A stretch of 64,000 nucleotides of DNA from Alphaproteobacteria bacterium (GTDB lineage Bacteria > Pseudomonadota > Alphaproteobacteria > SHNJ01). The translations under genes and the position numbers were made by a program. Of this stretch, positions 51,532 to 60,264 are shown in pieces. Where the stretch lies: assembly GCA_004295055.1 (NCBI GenBank), contig SHNJ01000006.1:49770-113769 (forward strand), read 5' to 3'. Numbering within the stretch: the first letter of the stretch is position 1; each line of letters starts with the position of its first letter. The notes under the pieces were generated by a model. It saw only the letters and a list, made by a program, of their open reading frames with translations. It made no database searches and was not told the origin of the DNA.

Positions 51532-53499
51532 TTAGCGCCCGGTTGGGTGCACACGTCCATGAGCGAGCAAGCGCAATCCGTTCAGCACAACAAGCACAGT
51601 GCCACCTTCGTGACCGATAACCGTCAGGGGTAGAGGCAGATCAAAAAACAACCCTCCGGCAACCAGAACGATCATCGCACCAATCGCGAAGGTCAAGTTT
51701 TGTCGTATGATGGATGCGGTCTTACGGGCAAGCAGGTGGGCTGAGGCCAGTTGCGCCATATCTTCGGATAAAAGAGCGACGTCTGCAGCCTGCAGCGCCA
51801 CATCTGACCCGGCGGCTCCCATTGCAATCCCGACATCTGCCCGAGCAAGAGCCGCCGCATCATTAACGCCGTCGCCGACAAACGCGATCCTGCCCTCGGC
51901 GGCCAGATCTCCGACCCTGCGTACTTTATCTTCCGCCAGCATATCGGCGAATATGTTGTCTGGGTGCAGACCAAGCTCCTCGCCAATCCGCAAGGCCACT
52001 GGATAGCGGTCGCCAGTCATCATTACAATTTTCTTGATGCCTCCTGCCTTCAAGGAGGCAAGTGCCGGGAGTGATGTCACGCGCAGCTGGTCAGCGATAC
52101 TGACCGCCCCCAGCACCTGTGATCCCAGACCCAGATAAATGATTGTTTGCGCTGTGCTGGCCAGTTTTACCAGATCGGGATGATCGAGCGCGGCGCCCAT
52201 CTCCGCTGCCAGCCTTGGATTTCCTGCCCACAATTCCCCGTCTGCATGGCTACCGACGATTCCCGCACTCGGGCGATTGGTAACATTTTTCACAATGGCG
52301 AAAGCAATGCCCCGTGCCGTAGCTTCCCGCCTTATAGCGCTTGCGCTGTGATGCTCTGATTGCGCCTCAACACCCGCGAGAAGTGACAAGAAACGCGTTT
52401 CGTCACCATCGAGCGCGACCATGGCAGTAATAGCAGCCCTGCCTGTCGTAAGCGTGCCCGTCTTGTCGAAAGCAAATGTATCTACCGCTGCGAGCGTTTC
52501 TAGGGCCGCACCACCCTTGAAGAGAACGCCGCCGCGCGCCGCCGCCGAAAGCGCGGACAAAATCGCGGCAGGCACGGAGATAACAATCGCGCAAGGGCTT
52601 GCGGCTACAAGCAGCGTGGCAGAACGGTAAAGAGCCTGATCCCAATCGCGGCCAAACCAGTAAAATATTATGAATGCCAAAACCGCGCCCACGAGTACCG
52701 CCACCGTATAACGCTGCCCGAACCAGCCGCTGAACCGTTCTGAAGGGGCTTTAGCAGCTTGCGCCTGCGTTACCAAAGCAATCATGCGCGCAACGGTGCT
52801 TTCCGCGAGAGCTTTGGTAACTCTCACCTCAAGTACGCTATCGAGATTGATGGTGGCCTCAAAAACAGGCGCGCCAGGGTCTTTACTGACTGGCATGGAT
52901 TCGCCCGTAATGCTCGCCTCGTCGATAGCACCGTGACCGTTCAGGATCATGCCATCGGCAGGGATGCGCGCTCCTGGACGAAGTATGACAATATCGCCCA
53001 CGCAAAGCTCGGTAGCTGAAATTTCGGTGACGACCCCATCGGCAGACTTGCGTAATGCCGTTTCCGGGCGCAGCGCCATAAGGGCTTCTATAGCCCGCCT
53101 TGCGCGGCCCAGCGCCCTTTCTTCCATTGTCGTAGACAGACTGAAAAGGGTGAGCAACACGGCCCCCTCAAAAGGGGCACCGACAACGGCTGCCGCAATT
53201 GCGGCTATGACCATCAAAAGGTCTATATCTAAGACACGCTCTCGCCACAGCGCGGTCATGGCGCGCCAGGCGGCGGGCACTCCGCCTGCAAGGTAAACCA
53301 GCGATATGCCCACAACGGAAAGAATTTGTGACGTGTTTTCATCTAATGGCAAGAAACCGGCAATCGACAGCGCCATTCCCAATACGGCCACCCCTGTCAG
53401 TAAAACGTCGCCATAACCCGCAAAACTGATCCAATCACCATACCGCAAGGAATTGCAGAAGGAGCACATTTTTGAGGGGGCAGGTTTTGCGATCTTCAT
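51532..53499 (-). CDS. P1B-4 type metal-transporting ATPase
   Basis: The 655-residue pump lacks an N-terminal HMA domain and has the SPC ion motif (AASPCAIVIS, about 302-304). The phosphorylation site is DKTGTLTTG (Asp 345) and a late HEGGT motif (about 625) is present. SPC with HEGGT is the P1B-4 signature, known for Co, Fe or Zn export. I start at ATG 53499 (MKIAKPAPSKMCSFC); a longer frame to 53676 is unlikely. A Cys pair at the N-terminus may bind metal. Its position beside hmp could mean a role in iron handling under nitrosative stress, which is inference. Confidence 0.85.
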   Translation of the reverse strand: MKIAKPAPSKMCSFCNSLRYGDWISFAGYGDVLLTGVAVLGMALSIAGFLPLDENTSQILSVVGISLVYLAGGVPAAWRAMTALWRERVLDIDLLMVIAAIAAAVVGAPFEGAVLLTLFSLSTTMEERALGRARRAIEALMALRPETALRKSADGVVTEISATELCVGDIVILRPGARIPADGMILNGHGAIDEASITGESMPVSKDPGAPVFEATINLDSVLEVRVTKALAESTVARMIALVTQAQAAKAPSERFSGWFGQRYTVAVLVGAVLAFIIFYWFGRDWDQALYRSATLLVAASPCAIVISVPAAILSALSAAARGGVLFKGGAALETLAAVDTFAFDKTGTLTTGRAAITAMVALDGDETRFLSLLAGVEAQSEHHSASAIRREATARGIAFAIVKNVTNRPSAGIVGSHADGELWAGNPRLAAEMGAALDHPDLVKLASTAQTIIYLGLGSQVLGAVSIADQLRVTSLPALASLKAGGIKKIVMMTGDRYPVALRIGEELGLHPDNIFADMLAEDKVRRVGDLAAEGRIAFVGDGVNDAAALARADVGIAMGAAGSDVALQAADVALLSEDMAQLASAHLLARKTASIIRQNLTFAIGAMIVLVAGGLFFDLPLPLTVIGHEGGTVLVVLNGLRLLAHGRVHPTGR

Positions 53500-53745
53500 G
53501 GTTGTCCGATTCTTTTGAATTATCGACAGTATCTGGCAAAAACTGCAGAATACAAGGAAAGGAGACAAAGTACATTCCTTTATCGTTGCTCTTGCTGCAA
53601 CCACGCGCTCATTTTTGGATAGTCCACGCCGTATCCTAATTGCCAGACGTGTATTGTCTCTCCTACTGATAGTCATAGCTTTGTGGTTCGCTGTTTCGAC
53701 GAGCGGGGCATTAAAATAAAACGCATAATCTTTGCCTACCAGAAT

Positions 53746-54003
53746 CTATAAAATTCTATCGCTTTTCGCAGCATGGATAGGCATCTGTTCATCAAAATAG
53801 TATCGGTCAGAGGTGGCTTGACACAGACGACTATGTTCATATGTCTCGATATCACAAAGTCGGTATCGTACACGTCCACCTATCTTGATAAAGCGAGGTC
53901 CAATACCGATCCAGCGCCAGCGCTCAAGGGTTCTGCACGAAACGCCGAGGCGCTCACTCAATTCCTTTTGGTTAATATGTTGAATGGGGGAATTCTTTTG
54001 CAT
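53746..54003 (-). CDS. Third excisionase-like HTH gene, inverted
   Basis: The 85-residue winged HTH protein (KELSERLGVSCRTLERWRWIGIGPRFIKIGG) is clearly related to those at 18616 and 37980 but stands on the other strand at the right end of the island. AAGGAG precedes the start on the minus strand. Neighbouring xis-primase genes are missing, so it is either a remnant of a third element or a regulator kept by element 2. Confidence 0.8.
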   Translation of the reverse strand: MQKNSPIQHINQKELSERLGVSCRTLERWRWIGIGPRFIKIGGRVRYRLCDIETYEHSRLCQATSDRYYFDEQMPIHAAKSDRIL

Positions 54004-54673
54004 GGCTTTTCTCCTTCTCCACGCATGAATGCTTCATTCCAATCTTATATCCAATTAATTCGGCATCATTTTGCGGCTTTCAAAAGATAGCCTGCTTGCC
54101 ATGCCTTAAGGCCGTTTGATCACGTATCAAAGTAGCGAGTACAATTCCAAAATAAATATAAAACACAATCATCATTTTCCGCCTGTGTACCTCTGCGCTT
54201 CTCTCAGGAGCACCGGGCCCCTTTCTCGAACACTCCGCTACACAGGGGCAAAATTTTGTGCTTATATGGCTGGAACGGTAGTAAATACCTCAGATCATTA
54301 CGAAGATTTCGCCATGGATTCGAGAATAATTCGACAGAGTAAGTCAAAATATGTGGAACCTGGCGCTCCGTTTCTAGTTTTAATTTGAGTCAGTTTCACA
54401 CCTCCATTTTCTGTATTGATGCGCCGCCGCAATATTGTTCACCCCATGGCTGCATACGGCCACATGCGGTTGCATAAAATTTTAATTAATCTTCCGATTA
54501 AAATCCACAAACAGGCCAAAAGTCTTTGCAATATAAGGCTAAATTTATCTTTTTAAGCCTATAATAAAAATATAAAAAATGATTGGCTATAATGCGCTCC
54601 TTATGGAAATTTAATGCGCCGGTATTTAGAATCATAAATACCTATGGCATGGAGTAAGGATCAGGAGATCTGT
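54004..54673. other. Right end of the island and junction to the chromosome
   Basis: About 670 bases without a supported gene; a 90-codon frame at 54116 has no recognisable features. TGTGTACC occurs at 54184-54191, and CCTGTGTA (54182-54189) faces TACACAGG (54239-54246). AATTTAATGCGCC near 54608 also occurs before the element 2 xis-like gene. AT-rich backbone-like sequence resumes from about 54,480. Confidence 0.5.
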
Positions 54674-55291
54674 ATGGGTAATTCCGACGATGCCCAGGCC
54701 GCATCGAAAGGACATAAAAATAAGATCGATCAGGACAAATATGTCGAATCTGTTTTTCGGCTGATTGAGGTTGTCCAGGATTTATCGCATGCGCGCAATT
54801 TAAGCGCGGTGATCAATATTATCCGTTCCGCCGCCCGTGATTTAACCGGTGCCGATGGCGCGACGTTCGTATTGCGGGATGGCGACGAATGTTATTATGC
54901 CGAAGAAAATGCCATCAGCCCCTTATGGAAAGGCCGACGTTTCCCGCTAAGCGCATGCATTAGCGGCTGGGTTATGTTGAATTCACAAGTGGCTGTTATC
55001 GAAGATATCTATGCCGATCCCCGGATTCCGCATGATGCGTATCGCCCGACTTTCGTAAAAAGTTTGGTAATGGTGCCCATTCGCCGCAGCGCGCCGCTGG
55101 GAGCCATTGGCAATTATTGGGCACAACAACGCAAACCAACGGAACAGGAAGTGGCTTTATTGCAGGCTCTTGCTGACTCTGCATCCATGTCTTTTGAAAA
55201 TGCGAATCTATATGCGCAATTACAGGAGAAACTGCGTTTTCCCGCAGATATTGAACCTACCCCGAATAACGGCAGCGAGATTAGACAATAA
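54674..55291 (+). CDS. GAF-domain protein
   Basis: A single GAF domain fills most of the 205 residues: VFRLIEVVQDLSHARNL, then LTGADGATFVLRDGDECYYAEE and ISGWVMLNSQVAVIEDIYADPRIP. The C-terminus ends without a kinase, cyclase or HTH domain. It probably senses a small ligand or acts as an orphan partner of another signalling protein. I use ATG 54674 because GGAGATCTGT precedes it; ATG 54644 is an alternative. Confidence 0.85.
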   Translation: MGNSDDAQAASKGHKNKIDQDKYVESVFRLIEVVQDLSHARNLSAVINIIRSAARDLTGADGATFVLRDGDECYYAEENAISPLWKGRRFPLSACISGWVMLNSQVAVIEDIYADPRIPHDAYRPTFVKSLVMVPIRRSAPLGAIGNYWAQQRKPTEQEVALLQALADSASMSFENANLYAQLQEKLRFPADIEPTPNNGSEIRQ

Positions 55292-55302
55292 TATTCCGAT
55301 AT

Positions 55303-55803
55303 CTATTTAGAGGCGGGATACGCTATTGAATCCCGCAACTTGGACATATAATGAACGAAATCCGGGTCTTCACCGGATAACATCACATCCAGCGCCTTGC
55401 GAAAATCGTCGCGCTTCATCCAAAACCGAATATAGTCGTCCCAAGACTGCCAAAGACGCTGGGTTTGCTTGCTCATATGTTCTTCGTAAACCAGAATGAA
55501 GGCGCGTTCGAACAGAGACAATAATAGATCGAAAATAATCCGTTTTCTTTCTTGCTGCTCATCGGTTAATTGAGAATCCGGGATTACTTTGCCGCTCATT
55601 AAATGCAAATCGGCGTTGGTCAGCAATAATTGGCAAAAATCGGCATATTCATCCGATAGTTTTTGATAAATTTCTTCTTCTTCGTTTTGCCGTTCGCGTT
55701 TTTGTTCGTACCAAAACAACATCACGGCATAGGGAAGACCGAATACGGTCACAACATAGGAAGCCATTTCCCAAACTTCCAACGGGCTCAACCCGGACAA
55801 CAT
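55303..55803 (-). CDS. Membrane-anchored hypothetical protein, 166 aa
   Basis: One membrane segment (about residues 14-31, YVVTVFGLPYAVMLFWY) is followed by a charged, helical cytosolic part. The last part contains WQSWDDYIRFWMKRDDFRKAL. I do not recognise the family with confidence. It is convergent to the GAF gene, and the start has GAGAG upstream on the minus strand. Confidence 0.65.
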   Translation of the reverse strand: MLSGLSPLEVWEMASYVVTVFGLPYAVMLFWYEQKRERQNEEEEIYQKLSDEYADFCQLLLTNADLHLMSGKVIPDSQLTDEQQERKRIIFDLLLSLFERAFILVYEEHMSKQTQRLWQSWDDYIRFWMKRDDFRKALDVMLSGEDPDFVHYMSKLRDSIAYPASK

Positions 55804-56091
55804 AATAACTCTCCATTTTATCTACTTAGGTATTATAGCGTCTCGTTGTGACAACCGCATTACCTTATAACGCATTGAAATATAATAATTATCTATTTAA
55901 TATTTAAAATTAAGGCTATAATTCGAAGAAAATTTTAAGGATAAAAAATTTGCATTAAAGAAACTTACGTGGTAACATCTATGTTATAATGCTTAAATCC
56001 GGTGGGTAATAAACAGATATTTTAGACCACTTATTTCCCCCAATAAATAAGCAATAAGCCGAATGGCGTCAAAATGGGTAAAGGGCAGAAA

Positions 56092-57990
56092 ATGGTCGAT
56101 AACAATCTAAATCAACAGACTATCACCAACACATTAAGCCAGTTAAAAGCACAGGTTGCCAAAGGTCCCACCTCCACCACTATTTCATCCGCCGATAAAT
56201 CCAAACTATCCAAAGCGATTGCCGAATCTAAACCGGTTAAAACGGTTGATATGGCCGCCGCTCAATCTTTCATCGCCAAGGAAACCAGGGATAAACTGAT
56301 GACCAATCTGTCTGGTTTGGTCAAAACGCCGATTGCGGCCGTAAGTGCCAGGGGCGCCTCGATTCCACGGACATCCACGCAGGCGCGCGCCGATGCGGCG
56401 GCTATTTTGTCATCTCCGGACGGCACCAATAATTCACCTAAACCAGCTCCGGTCGGTTATGAAATCCGCCAGATTCCCGCAATGACTTTAACTGCTATGC
56501 ATCGTTATGGTTTGGGGCCCGCTCTGGGTGAAGAAGAAGATATTAATCGGGCTGGTGGGCCGGTTAACTGGCTGCGCGCACAAACCACGGCGCCGTTGGA
56601 TTTTGGCGGCGATTATCGTCGTACCAGCGATATGCTGGATATTTATGAATCGCGCCATCCATTGGGCGGATTTAACAATACGACCTGGGCGATGTTTTGG
56701 AACGCCTATACCGAAGAATGGGGAAAATTTCTGCGCGATGCGGTTTCAACCCGCATGCCTTTCGCCTTTGCTTGGGCAATGTTCTGGTTCAATCATTACG
56801 GCACTATCCATAAAATGGATTATTTGGATATGGGCAGTGCGAAGCTGGGAATGCTTGGCACCGCGTTCATCAAAGACGTGGTGTTGCCCAACATGTTTCG
56901 TAAATTCGAAGATATTCAGCTGGCTTCTTTTAATAATGCCGGGATGTCATTTCATTTAAATGGGGAAACGGACGGCCGTAATCCAAATCAGAATTATGCC
57001 CGGGAAGTTTTAGAATTACATACGGTTGGCCGCGAAGAACGGTATTACCGCAACAGCGGCGCGCCGATGTATACTACTAATACCATTCAAGAATTATCCT
57101 ATATTTTTAGCGGTCGCGTGGTGCGGATGACGCCGTTTGCCGGCAACGATCAATATGCGCCGGGTGTTCGCGGTTCCATATTCGGTTATCGCGGCACGCA
57201 CGCGCATCCTGGCGGCACCGCGACCAGTACTCCACTTCCATATCTAGGCAGGCCGTTCGATTTACGGCCATTTCTAAATTACACTTTGGATCGATATCCG
57301 GTTGATGCCCATTATATCCAATGGCATATCGAAGACGAACAGACTAAGGTCATGCGTCAAATCGCCAATCACCCCGCGGTTGCCTGGCACCTGGCGGAAA
57401 AATTGGTCCGCTATTTCGTCGGCGATGTTGGCATGGAACGCGGCACTTCGCGCGCCTTGATTACGGAACTTGCAACCGTTTGGAACAATACTGGCGGCGA
57501 TCTTGGGGCGGTAGCAAGGGCGTTAGTAAGCTATCCAGGCGTCTTAACGACCAATAACATGTACATTCCGAAAAAATTCGCCAATCCACAGCAATGGGTT
57601 ATCAAAACTTTACGGACTTCCGGCTTGTTCTCTTTGAAACCGGCGGGAAGCACCGAACCGGCAGCCTTGAATGATTCTCAGCGGGCGATGATTCAGACTG
57701 CGTTGTTTGAATATTTGCGGAAAATGGGAATGAAGTTTGGTTATGCGCCGGATGTACGAGGTTATTTACCGGAAGATAGCAATTGGAAAACGCCATCCGG
57801 CATGTTGCAGCGTTTGTTGATTGCATCGGAAATTGGCGAATTGATCAAAGGCCGGGAATCTGCGCGCAGTCTTTATAACCGAACTATTGCAACCATTCGT
57901 CTAAATTTCAGCCGTAGTCCGAGCATCTTAAATCTAACATCGAATCAGCATACCGCGTTGCTGGTCAGCGAAGAATTTTTAAAGCGGTAG
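56092..57990 (+). CDS. DUF1800 family protein
   Basis: The typical DUF1800 core is present: MPFAFAWAMFWFNHYGTIHK, LDMGSAKLGMLGTAFIKDVV and NQNYAREVLELHTVG. The first 120 residues are Ser/Thr/Ala-rich low complexity, and no signal peptide is visible, unlike most members. It is followed after nine bases by a DUF1501 gene, the common pairing of this family. Function is unknown; these pairs are thought to act outside the cytoplasm. I use ATG 56092 with AAAGGG upstream; ATG 56074 is an alternative. Confidence 0.85.
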   Translation: MVDNNLNQQTITNTLSQLKAQVAKGPTSTTISSADKSKLSKAIAESKPVKTVDMAAAQSFIAKETRDKLMTNLSGLVKTPIAAVSARGASIPRTSTQARADAAAILSSPDGTNNSPKPAPVGYEIRQIPAMTLTAMHRYGLGPALGEEEDINRAGGPVNWLRAQTTAPLDFGGDYRRTSDMLDIYESRHPLGGFNNTTWAMFWNAYTEEWGKFLRDAVSTRMPFAFAWAMFWFNHYGTIHKMDYLDMGSAKLGMLGTAFIKDVVLPNMFRKFEDIQLASFNNAGMSFHLNGETDGRNPNQNYAREVLELHTVGREERYYRNSGAPMYTTNTIQELSYIFSGRVVRMTPFAGNDQYAPGVRGSIFGYRGTHAHPGGTATSTPLPYLGRPFDLRPFLNYTLDRYPVDAHYIQWHIEDEQTKVMRQIANHPAVAWHLAEKLVRYFVGDVGMERGTSRALITELATVWNNTGGDLGAVARALVSYPGVLTTNNMYIPKKFANPQQWVIKTLRTSGLFSLKPAGSTEPAALNDSQRAMIQTALFEYLRKMGMKFGYAPDVRGYLPEDSNWKTPSGMLQRLLIASEIGELIKGRESARSLYNRTIATIRLNFSRSPSILNLTSNQHTALLVSEEFLKR

Positions 57991-57999
57991 GAGAGAAGT

Positions 58000-59226
58000 A
58001 TGAGTAACTTTTCCAATCTCAGCAGGCGCGGTTTTTTAAAAATTGGCGGCGCATGCGCTGGATTAGCGGTCACGGCCGGTATGCCGGAATTATCCTATGC
58101 CACTGTGCCGGGAAACAAAATATTTGTTTTTGTCATGCAAAATGGCGGACCAGACGCGTTGGATTATGTATGTCCATTCAATGATTCGATTTACCGCAAC
58201 GAACGCCCGGTTTTGCGCCGATCCGCGCCAGGAATCGACGCCAGTTCAGTATTGGATATCAATCACGGTTATTATGGGCTAAGTCCGAATCTTGGATCGA
58301 TGCGTAATTTATATATGTCTGGAAAGGTTGGATTTTTCCACTCTGTCGCATTTAGCGATTCGCAAGTGCATGGAGGATCGCATTTTGCCGCCACAAACGA
58401 TATGGTCAGAGGGGCGCCCAATGACAGCGCTGTACGCACAGGATGGGTTAATCGTTTGATGCAGGTGTTGGGCGGTGCAACAGGCATGTCGATGGCGGAA
58501 TCCAATCGCTCTATGCCATTTCTCGATGGCAGCGGAAATGTTCTAACCTATCAGGCGCCGGGACCCGCGACCGACGTTGGTCTTGTTAATATGATGCGCG
58601 AACTATACAGCCCTCTAAGCGGATTAAGCGATTTGTTGCAGCAAGGTTATTCTCAGGACATGGTACTTAGCTCTTCTTTGGCTGGTCATGAAAACCTGAC
58701 GAATGCCCCGCGCATTAATGATATGTGCAATGCTTTGCGGGAAAGAATGGCGCTGGCCGCATATATGGCGATTGCCGGTGTTGCAAATTGTTTTGTTCTG
58801 CGGGGCGATGGCAATGATACCCATAATGGCGCGGTGGTAGCGCAATGGGCCCGCGCTTATGCCGACGGGATGGCTGCTTTTCACGCGATCATGGAAGGCG
58901 CCGGCCGTTCCAACGATTATTTGGTGGTAACTGGCGGTGAATTCGGCCGGACAGTAAATGAAAGCGATAACGGCACGCAACACGGCGATGGTGGCTTGAT
59001 GACGGTAATGTCCGGCAATTCAACCCTAATGGCTGGGATTGGCGGTCAGGTTTTACCGGGACAATTAAACTTGAATCAGCGCTCCATCAATAATTCTATG
59101 CGGCCGACAGTATATGCTTATGACATTATACGAGGCTTATTGCGCGCGTTTTATGGTTTAACCAATGCAGAAGCGATGCAAGTATTTCCAAACCGTATAA
59201 TTAGCAATGTTGGAGGCAATGCCTAA
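58000..59226 (+). CDS. DUF1501 family protein with Tat signal
   Basis: The N-terminus NLSRRGFLKIGGACAGLAVT is a clear twin-arginine signal, so the protein is exported folded. The DUF1501 body starts FVFVMQNGGPDALDYVCPF and contains VTGGEFGRTVNESDNGTQHG, resembling the metal-binding part of the alkaline-phosphatase-like fold. The 408-residue length is normal. The upstream DUF1800 partner is in the same operon. Role unknown. Confidence 0.88.
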   Translation: MSNFSNLSRRGFLKIGGACAGLAVTAGMPELSYATVPGNKIFVFVMQNGGPDALDYVCPFNDSIYRNERPVLRRSAPGIDASSVLDINHGYYGLSPNLGSMRNLYMSGKVGFFHSVAFSDSQVHGGSHFAATNDMVRGAPNDSAVRTGWVNRLMQVLGGATGMSMAESNRSMPFLDGSGNVLTYQAPGPATDVGLVNMMRELYSPLSGLSDLLQQGYSQDMVLSSSLAGHENLTNAPRINDMCNALRERMALAAYMAIAGVANCFVLRGDGNDTHNGAVVAQWARAYADGMAAFHAIMEGAGRSNDYLVVTGGEFGRTVNESDNGTQHGDGGLMTVMSGNSTLMAGIGGQVLPGQLNLNQRSINNSMRPTVYAYDIIRGLLRAFYGLTNAEAMQVFPNRIISNVGGNA

Positions 59227-59264
59227 ATTTTTAAAATAACCAAGAGAAGCGAGGGAGAAAAAAA

Positions 59265-59289
59265 GCCGCCCATATGGGGCGGCTTTTTT
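59265..59289. terminator. Bidirectional terminator between DUF1501 and cspA
   Basis: GCCGCCC (59265-59271) and GGGCGGC (59277-59283) form a hairpin with A-run before and T-run after, so it can serve both converging genes. Confidence 0.9.
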
Positions 59290-59308
59290 GTTGAAAGTTC
59301 TGGAAATC

Positions 59309-59515
59309 CTAAGCAACCAATTTTAAGTTGGCTGCGGCTGGTTTACCTTTTTGGGTTACGATTTCATAACTGATTTTTTGGCCTTCGTTCAAGTTTTTCA
59401 AGCCAGCTTGTTCCACCGCCGTAATGTGAACGAAAACATCTTTCGATCCATCTTCCGGTTGAATGAAACCAAAGCCTTTATTTGGATTGAACCATTTTAC
59501 GGTACCGTTAGGCAT
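59309..59515 (-). CDS. Cold-shock family protein (CspA-like)
   Basis: The 68-residue single-stranded nucleic acid binding protein has NGTVKWFNPNKGFGFIQPED with RNP1 (KGFGFI) and RNP2 (VFVHI). It melts RNA structure in cold or growth-phase responses. The 5' leader (59516-59635) is long enough to be regulatory, as in other csp genes. It is transcribed toward the DUF1501 terminator. Confidence 0.95.
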   Translation of the reverse strand: MPNGTVKWFNPNKGFGFIQPEDGSKDVFVHITAVEQAGLKNLNEGQKISYEIVTQKGKPAAANLKLVA

Positions 59516-59636
59516 TTAACACTCCATAGTAAGTTATCGAAAGCTTTGAACTACAAGCTGAGTAAATGCCGAAGCAAACACGTAAGCCAAAAAGGTAGTC
59601 AAGCGATACGGAATAATACTCCAATGCCGAATTTTG

Positions 59637-60224
59637 TCAAATCGCCGGCTTATTAACCTTTTGGCGCCGATAGAGCAGCAGCAATACAAACCCGTTATTC
59701 AAAATCACCAGCGATGCAGGATATAAAGCAGTGGTCCAATTAAATATTTCTAACGCCATCAAGGCCGGAATAAATTTCAAACCCGCTATCAAATAACTTA
59801 GCAATGGTTCCGCCCATGGCGAACTCCAAGATTTACGGAAAGTCGGATAAAATCCCAATGCATCGACTGCGGTTACAATAATTATCGACCATAATGGATC
59901 GTCCGTTAAATACCATGCTATCAAAGATAGAACAGCCGCAATCAATGCCATCAAGTCGGTTTTGGTAATGTTTTTTTCGCCAATTATTAAACTGATAACG
60001 GCAATAATGCAGCAACTGAACGCTGTGAATCCCATTGCCCACGCGCCGGGACCGGCGCCGCTTACTACTTGTGCGGCAAACGCGATAATGGTCAATGCGC
60101 CCCAAATCAGCCAGGTGAAAAAATGCGGCCGGGTGGTTTTTTGCCATAATCCAAAGAAATAAAGTCCCGTTCCCAGAACACCCATTCCAACCGACAAGGC
60201 GCCTAAAATTTCTTTATCGATCAT
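59637..60224 (-). CDS. Multi-spanning membrane protein of unknown function
   Basis: The 195-residue protein has about six to seven membrane segments (IDKEILGALSVGMGVLGTGLYF onward). A short motif RPHFFTWLIWG lies near residue 30. It resembles small transporter-like or SWEET/PQ-loop-like proteins in size, but I cannot assign a family. I use the ATG at 60224; the longer frame into the queA region is a shadow. It diverges from queA with 40 bases between starts. Confidence 0.75.
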   Translation of the reverse strand: MIDKEILGALSVGMGVLGTGLYFFGLWQKTTRPHFFTWLIWGALTIIAFAAQVVSGAGPGAWAMGFTAFSCCIIAVISLIIGEKNITKTDLMALIAAVLSLIAWYLTDDPLWSIIIVTAVDALGFYPTFRKSWSSPWAEPLLSYLIAGLKFIPALMALEIFNWTTALYPASLVILNNGFVLLLLYRRQKVNKPAI

Positions 60225-60264
60225 CGCTTGCCTATAGCATAAAACTGGCGCTATAAAAACCGCT

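Larger units (their letters stand above)
34678..54191 (+). mobile_element. Integrative element 2 with restriction and NO-detox cargo (ends inferred)
   Basis: The core (35068-42587) is collinear with element 1. Cargo is an AAA ATPase, a type I restriction-modification operon, NsrR-Hmp, a P1B-4 metal ATPase and an inverted third excisionase-like gene. Ends are inferred from TGTGTACC at 34678 and 54184, and the total of about 19.5 kb is close to the 19.4 kb of element 1. The right end also has an 8-bp inverted repeat CCTGTGTA/TACACAGG (54182-54246). The exact borders are not proven. Confidence 0.55.

Noticed and set aside
54116..54388. 90-codon frame at the right end of the island
   Set aside because: No ribosome binding site, no domain, and it spans the inverted repeat at the border.
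54605..54625. AATTTAATGCGCC shared with 37901 as a second att candidate
   Set aside because: A 13-base match is expected many times by chance in 64 kb and it is not at the left ends.
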